From: Polyangiaceae bacterium
GTDB taxonomy: Bacteria > Myxococcota_A > Polyangia > Polyangiales > Polyangiaceae
NCBI GenBank assembly: GCA_041389725.1
Contig: JAWKRG010000011.1
Location: 249,001-313,000, forward strand
DNA: 64,000 bases
Direction of reading: 5' to 3'
The position numbers and the translations under genes were made by a program. This document shows positions 60,069-64,000 of this stretch, in pieces; positions within the stretch are counted from its first letter, which is position 1; the number at the start of each line of letters is the position of its first letter. The notes beneath the pieces are model-generated. The model ran no database searches. It saw only the letters and a list, made by a program, of their open reading frames with translations, and had not been told where the DNA came from.

Positions 60069-61327
60069 CGGCAGAGTCCCCACGCAGATCCCTCGCGATC
60101 ATCCTCTCTGGTGGAGGAGCGCGCGGCGCCTACGAGGTGGGAGTGCTCTCCTACCTCTTCGATGAGCTGACGCGGACCCGCGGGGCTCCACCCAACGTGG
60201 ACATTCTTTGTGGCACCAGCGTCGGTGCCATCAACAGCTCCTACTTGGCCGCGCACTTGCTGGATCCGGTGCTGGGGATTCGCCGATTGGTGGACGTGTG
60301 GGGCGGGATGAAACTGGACGACGTGCTGGGCTTTGGTTGGCGCCAAGCCATGTCGCTTCCGAAGGTGATGCTCGGTGGCGGCACGGGGGCGGGCATCTTC
60401 GACGTGTCGCCCATGGCGTCGCTCGTCCAACGCGAGATCCCCTGGCGTGCCATCACCCGAACGATGCGACAGGGGCATCTGAAGGCCCTGAGTGTCAGTG
60501 CCACTGAGGTGTCCACGGGTCGCACGGTGATCTTCATGCAGACCGGGCCCACCACCGCGCTGCCCACCCGCGCGCCTCCGCGCACGCTCATCCGAGCCGA
60601 TCGCATCGGACCGCAGCACGCCCTGGCGTCCGCGGCCATTCCCATGCTGTTTCCTCCGGTGAAGCTGGGCAACCAGCTGTACGTCGATGGAGGAGTTCGC
60701 CAAAACACCCCCATCGCGCCCGCCATTCGGCTGGGCGCGACCCATGTGCTCGTGGTGGGCACTTCTCGGTTGGTGCGAGGCGTCGTCCATCCCAAGCCCG
60801 TGGAGGCCCCGAGCGCCACGTTCTTGCTCGGCAAGATCATGAACGCGTTGCTGCTCGATCACCTGGACAGTGATCTGGGGTTCGTCAATCTGCTCAACGA
60901 CATCTTGCAGAGCGGTCACTCGGGATTCGGGTCGGACTTCGTGCCCCGCTTGAACGAAGCAGCGGCCATGCGCGGCGGGCACCAGTTCCGCCCCATCGAG
61001 ACGCTGGTGATTCGCCCCACGGAAGGCATCGGACAGATCGCAGCCGACCACATGCGCGCGGGCAAGCTCAAGGCCGGCCCTCTGTTCACCAAACGCCTGC
61101 TGAAGTTGCTGGACGTAGGCATTGCCGACGACGCAGATCTGGCGAGCTACCTGCTCTTCGATGGAGAGTTCTGCCAGCACCTGATCGAACTCGGACGCTC
61201 CGACGCCCGCGCACGGCGGAACGAGATCAAGAACTTCCTCGGTGAAGTCGAAGAGCCGGGCACCGGCTCCCCCGAGTCCGGGCGCGGCGAGTCCAAATGG
61301 ACACTCCCACCCCCCGCGATAGGCTGA
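60065..61327 (+). CDS. patatin-like phospholipase
   Basis: 420 residues. Oxyanion-hole GGGARGAYEVG (16-26), nucleophile Ser52 in CGTSVGAIN and catalytic Asp of YVDGGVRQNTP near 207: a complete Ser-Asp dyad, so it should be an active acyl hydrolase. Patatins cleave phospholipids or other acyl esters. No signal peptide. The GTG overlaps the stop of the giant kinase gene by four bases, implying co-translation and perhaps control of lipid cleavage by the kinase/ATPase protein. C-terminal part (250-420) has no recognised domain. Confidence 0.9.
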   Translation: MTAESPRRSLAIILSGGGARGAYEVGVLSYLFDELTRTRGAPPNVDILCGTSVGAINSSYLAAHLLDPVLGIRRLVDVWGGMKLDDVLGFGWRQAMSLPKVMLGGGTGAGIFDVSPMASLVQREIPWRAITRTMRQGHLKALSVSATEVSTGRTVIFMQTGPTTALPTRAPPRTLIRADRIGPQHALASAAIPMLFPPVKLGNQLYVDGGVRQNTPIAPAIRLGATHVLVVGTSRLVRGVVHPKPVEAPSATFLLGKIMNALLLDHLDSDLGFVNLLNDILQSGHSGFGSDFVPRLNEAAAMRGGHQFRPIETLVIRPTEGIGQIAADHMRAGKLKAGPLFTKRLLKLLDVGIADDADLASYLLFDGEFCQHLIELGRSDARARRNEIKNFLGEVEEPGTGSPESGRGESKWTLPPPAIG

Positions 61328-61375
61328 CTCGCGCATCTGCAACGGCGGTTGCTTTGGGTTCCGGCGGTGGCGGGG

Positions 61376-61381
61376 TAGGGT
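61376..61381 (+). promoter_or_regulatory. -10-like TAGGGT before the small TPR gene
   Basis: TAGGGT lies seven bases before ATG 61389, which favours that ATG over the in-frame GTG at 61380. Confidence 0.4.
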
Positions 61382-61388
61382 GTCGGCG

Positions 61389-61697
61389 ATGAACAAGCGA
61401 CTCGCGTACCTCGAGCAAATTCTCGCCGATGGGAAAGCTGATTCTTTCGCACGCTACGCCTTGGGCATGGAGTACCGCAAAGAGGGTCGATTGGACGACG
61501 CATTGCGGGTGTTCGACGAGCTCCGCGCGGCAGACCCCAACTATCTCGCGATGTACTTGATGGTCGGGCAGATCGCCGCGGAGCGATCGGATCCCGCCAC
61601 GGCGAAGGAGTGGCTGACGGCAGGTCGAGAGGTGGCGCAGAGCCAGGGGAACAGCCAGGCCCTGGGCGAGATCGAAGACCTGCTCGCCGGCTTGTGA
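61389..61697 (+). CDS. small TPR protein
   Basis: 102 residues, acidic, all helical, cytoplasmic: ARYALGMEYRKEGRLDDALRV and YLMVGQIAAERSDPATAKEW are two TPR units. Such short TPR proteins serve as adaptors. It follows the patatin gene by about 60 bases on the same strand but seems to have its own -10-like hexamer. GTG 61380 would add three residues. Confidence 0.8.
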   Translation: MNKRLAYLEQILADGKADSFARYALGMEYRKEGRLDDALRVFDELRAADPNYLAMYLMVGQIAAERSDPATAKEWLTAGREVAQSQGNSQALGEIEDLLAGL

Positions 61698-61781
61698 CCG
61701 ACGCATCTGGCTCGAGCTCCTCTCCCGTCGGGGATCGGGACGCGTCAGTCGAGTCGACCTGATGCTGCTTACCGTCGCCGG

Positions 61782-64000
<2,219 letters not shown>

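Noticed and set aside
59927..61396. Minus-strand open frame of 489 codons
   Set aside because: Runs antisense to the patatin, whose catalytic motifs are intact; the composition (His/Gln/Arg-rich) is that of a shadow frame.

Overview
The window looks like chromosome of a GC-rich myxobacterium, most likely of the order Polyangiales (phylum Myxococcota). The evidence is three eukaryote-like Ser/Thr protein kinases, a MYXO-CTERM sorting tail, a choice-of-anchor-L protein, a TIGR02266-type PilZ protein, and many lipoproteins with long Gly/Ser/Thr spacers after the lipobox. No tRNA, rRNA, CRISPR array, insertion sequence, prophage or origin was seen. About 53 protein genes fill most of the sequence. 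Only two gene-free stretches exceed 300 bases (2739-3084 and 45486-45831).

Layout. 1-2738: a possibly accessory segment with a truncated DUF5677-like gene, a SAMHD1-like HD hydrolase and a small protein coupled to it. 3085-5870: TerB-like protein, Ser/Thr kinase and a divergent aminotransferase. 6015-10177: secreted or surface proteins, including a GGX-repeat lipoprotein and a MYXO-CTERM protein. 10206-14916 (minus): a translationally coupled operon of Ser/Thr kinase, TPR/PEGA protein and Cys-rich lipoprotein. 15004-18754: lipoprotein, beta-barrel, a VapBC-type toxin-antitoxin pair, and a coupled lipoprotein/membrane pair. 18819-25442: acyltransferase divergent from a glycoside hydrolase, an orphan succinate-dehydrogenase-type cytochrome b, an LppC-like lipoprotein and TsaE. 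25464-36024: mostly lipoproteins, with an orphan MlaE permease, a TPR/winged-helix regulator and an SDR protein. 36167-42276: sulfatase-fold membrane enzyme, NadA, and the coupled pair Asd-ThyX. 42399-49938: a very large lipoprotein, an esterase whose catalytic blocks appear in permuted order, and a lamin-tail lipoprotein. 49957-53127: DnaJ, HAD hydrolase and ProC on the minus strand, with a divergent PilZ gene. 53195-64000: TPR lipoprotein, a giant kinase/cyclase-like/AAA/TPR protein coupled to a patatin, a small TPR protein and a truncated UvrD/PcrA helicase.

The most striking signal is not a gene. Nine genes on both strands have a TANNNT hexamer exactly six bases before the start codon and no Shine-Dalgarno sequence; several more have it 7 to 12 bases away. 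This is the layout of leaderless transcription. It helps fix several start codons, and in the toxin-antitoxin module the hexamer sits inside a perfect inverted repeat that also covers the start codon. Three sequences close to the sigma-54 consensus precede the genes at 8094, 45832 and 48898. Housekeeping functions present are NAD, Asp-family amino-acid, proline and thymidylate biosynthesis, the t6A tRNA modification ATPase, a chaperone and DNA repair. The rest is dominated by envelope proteins and signalling.
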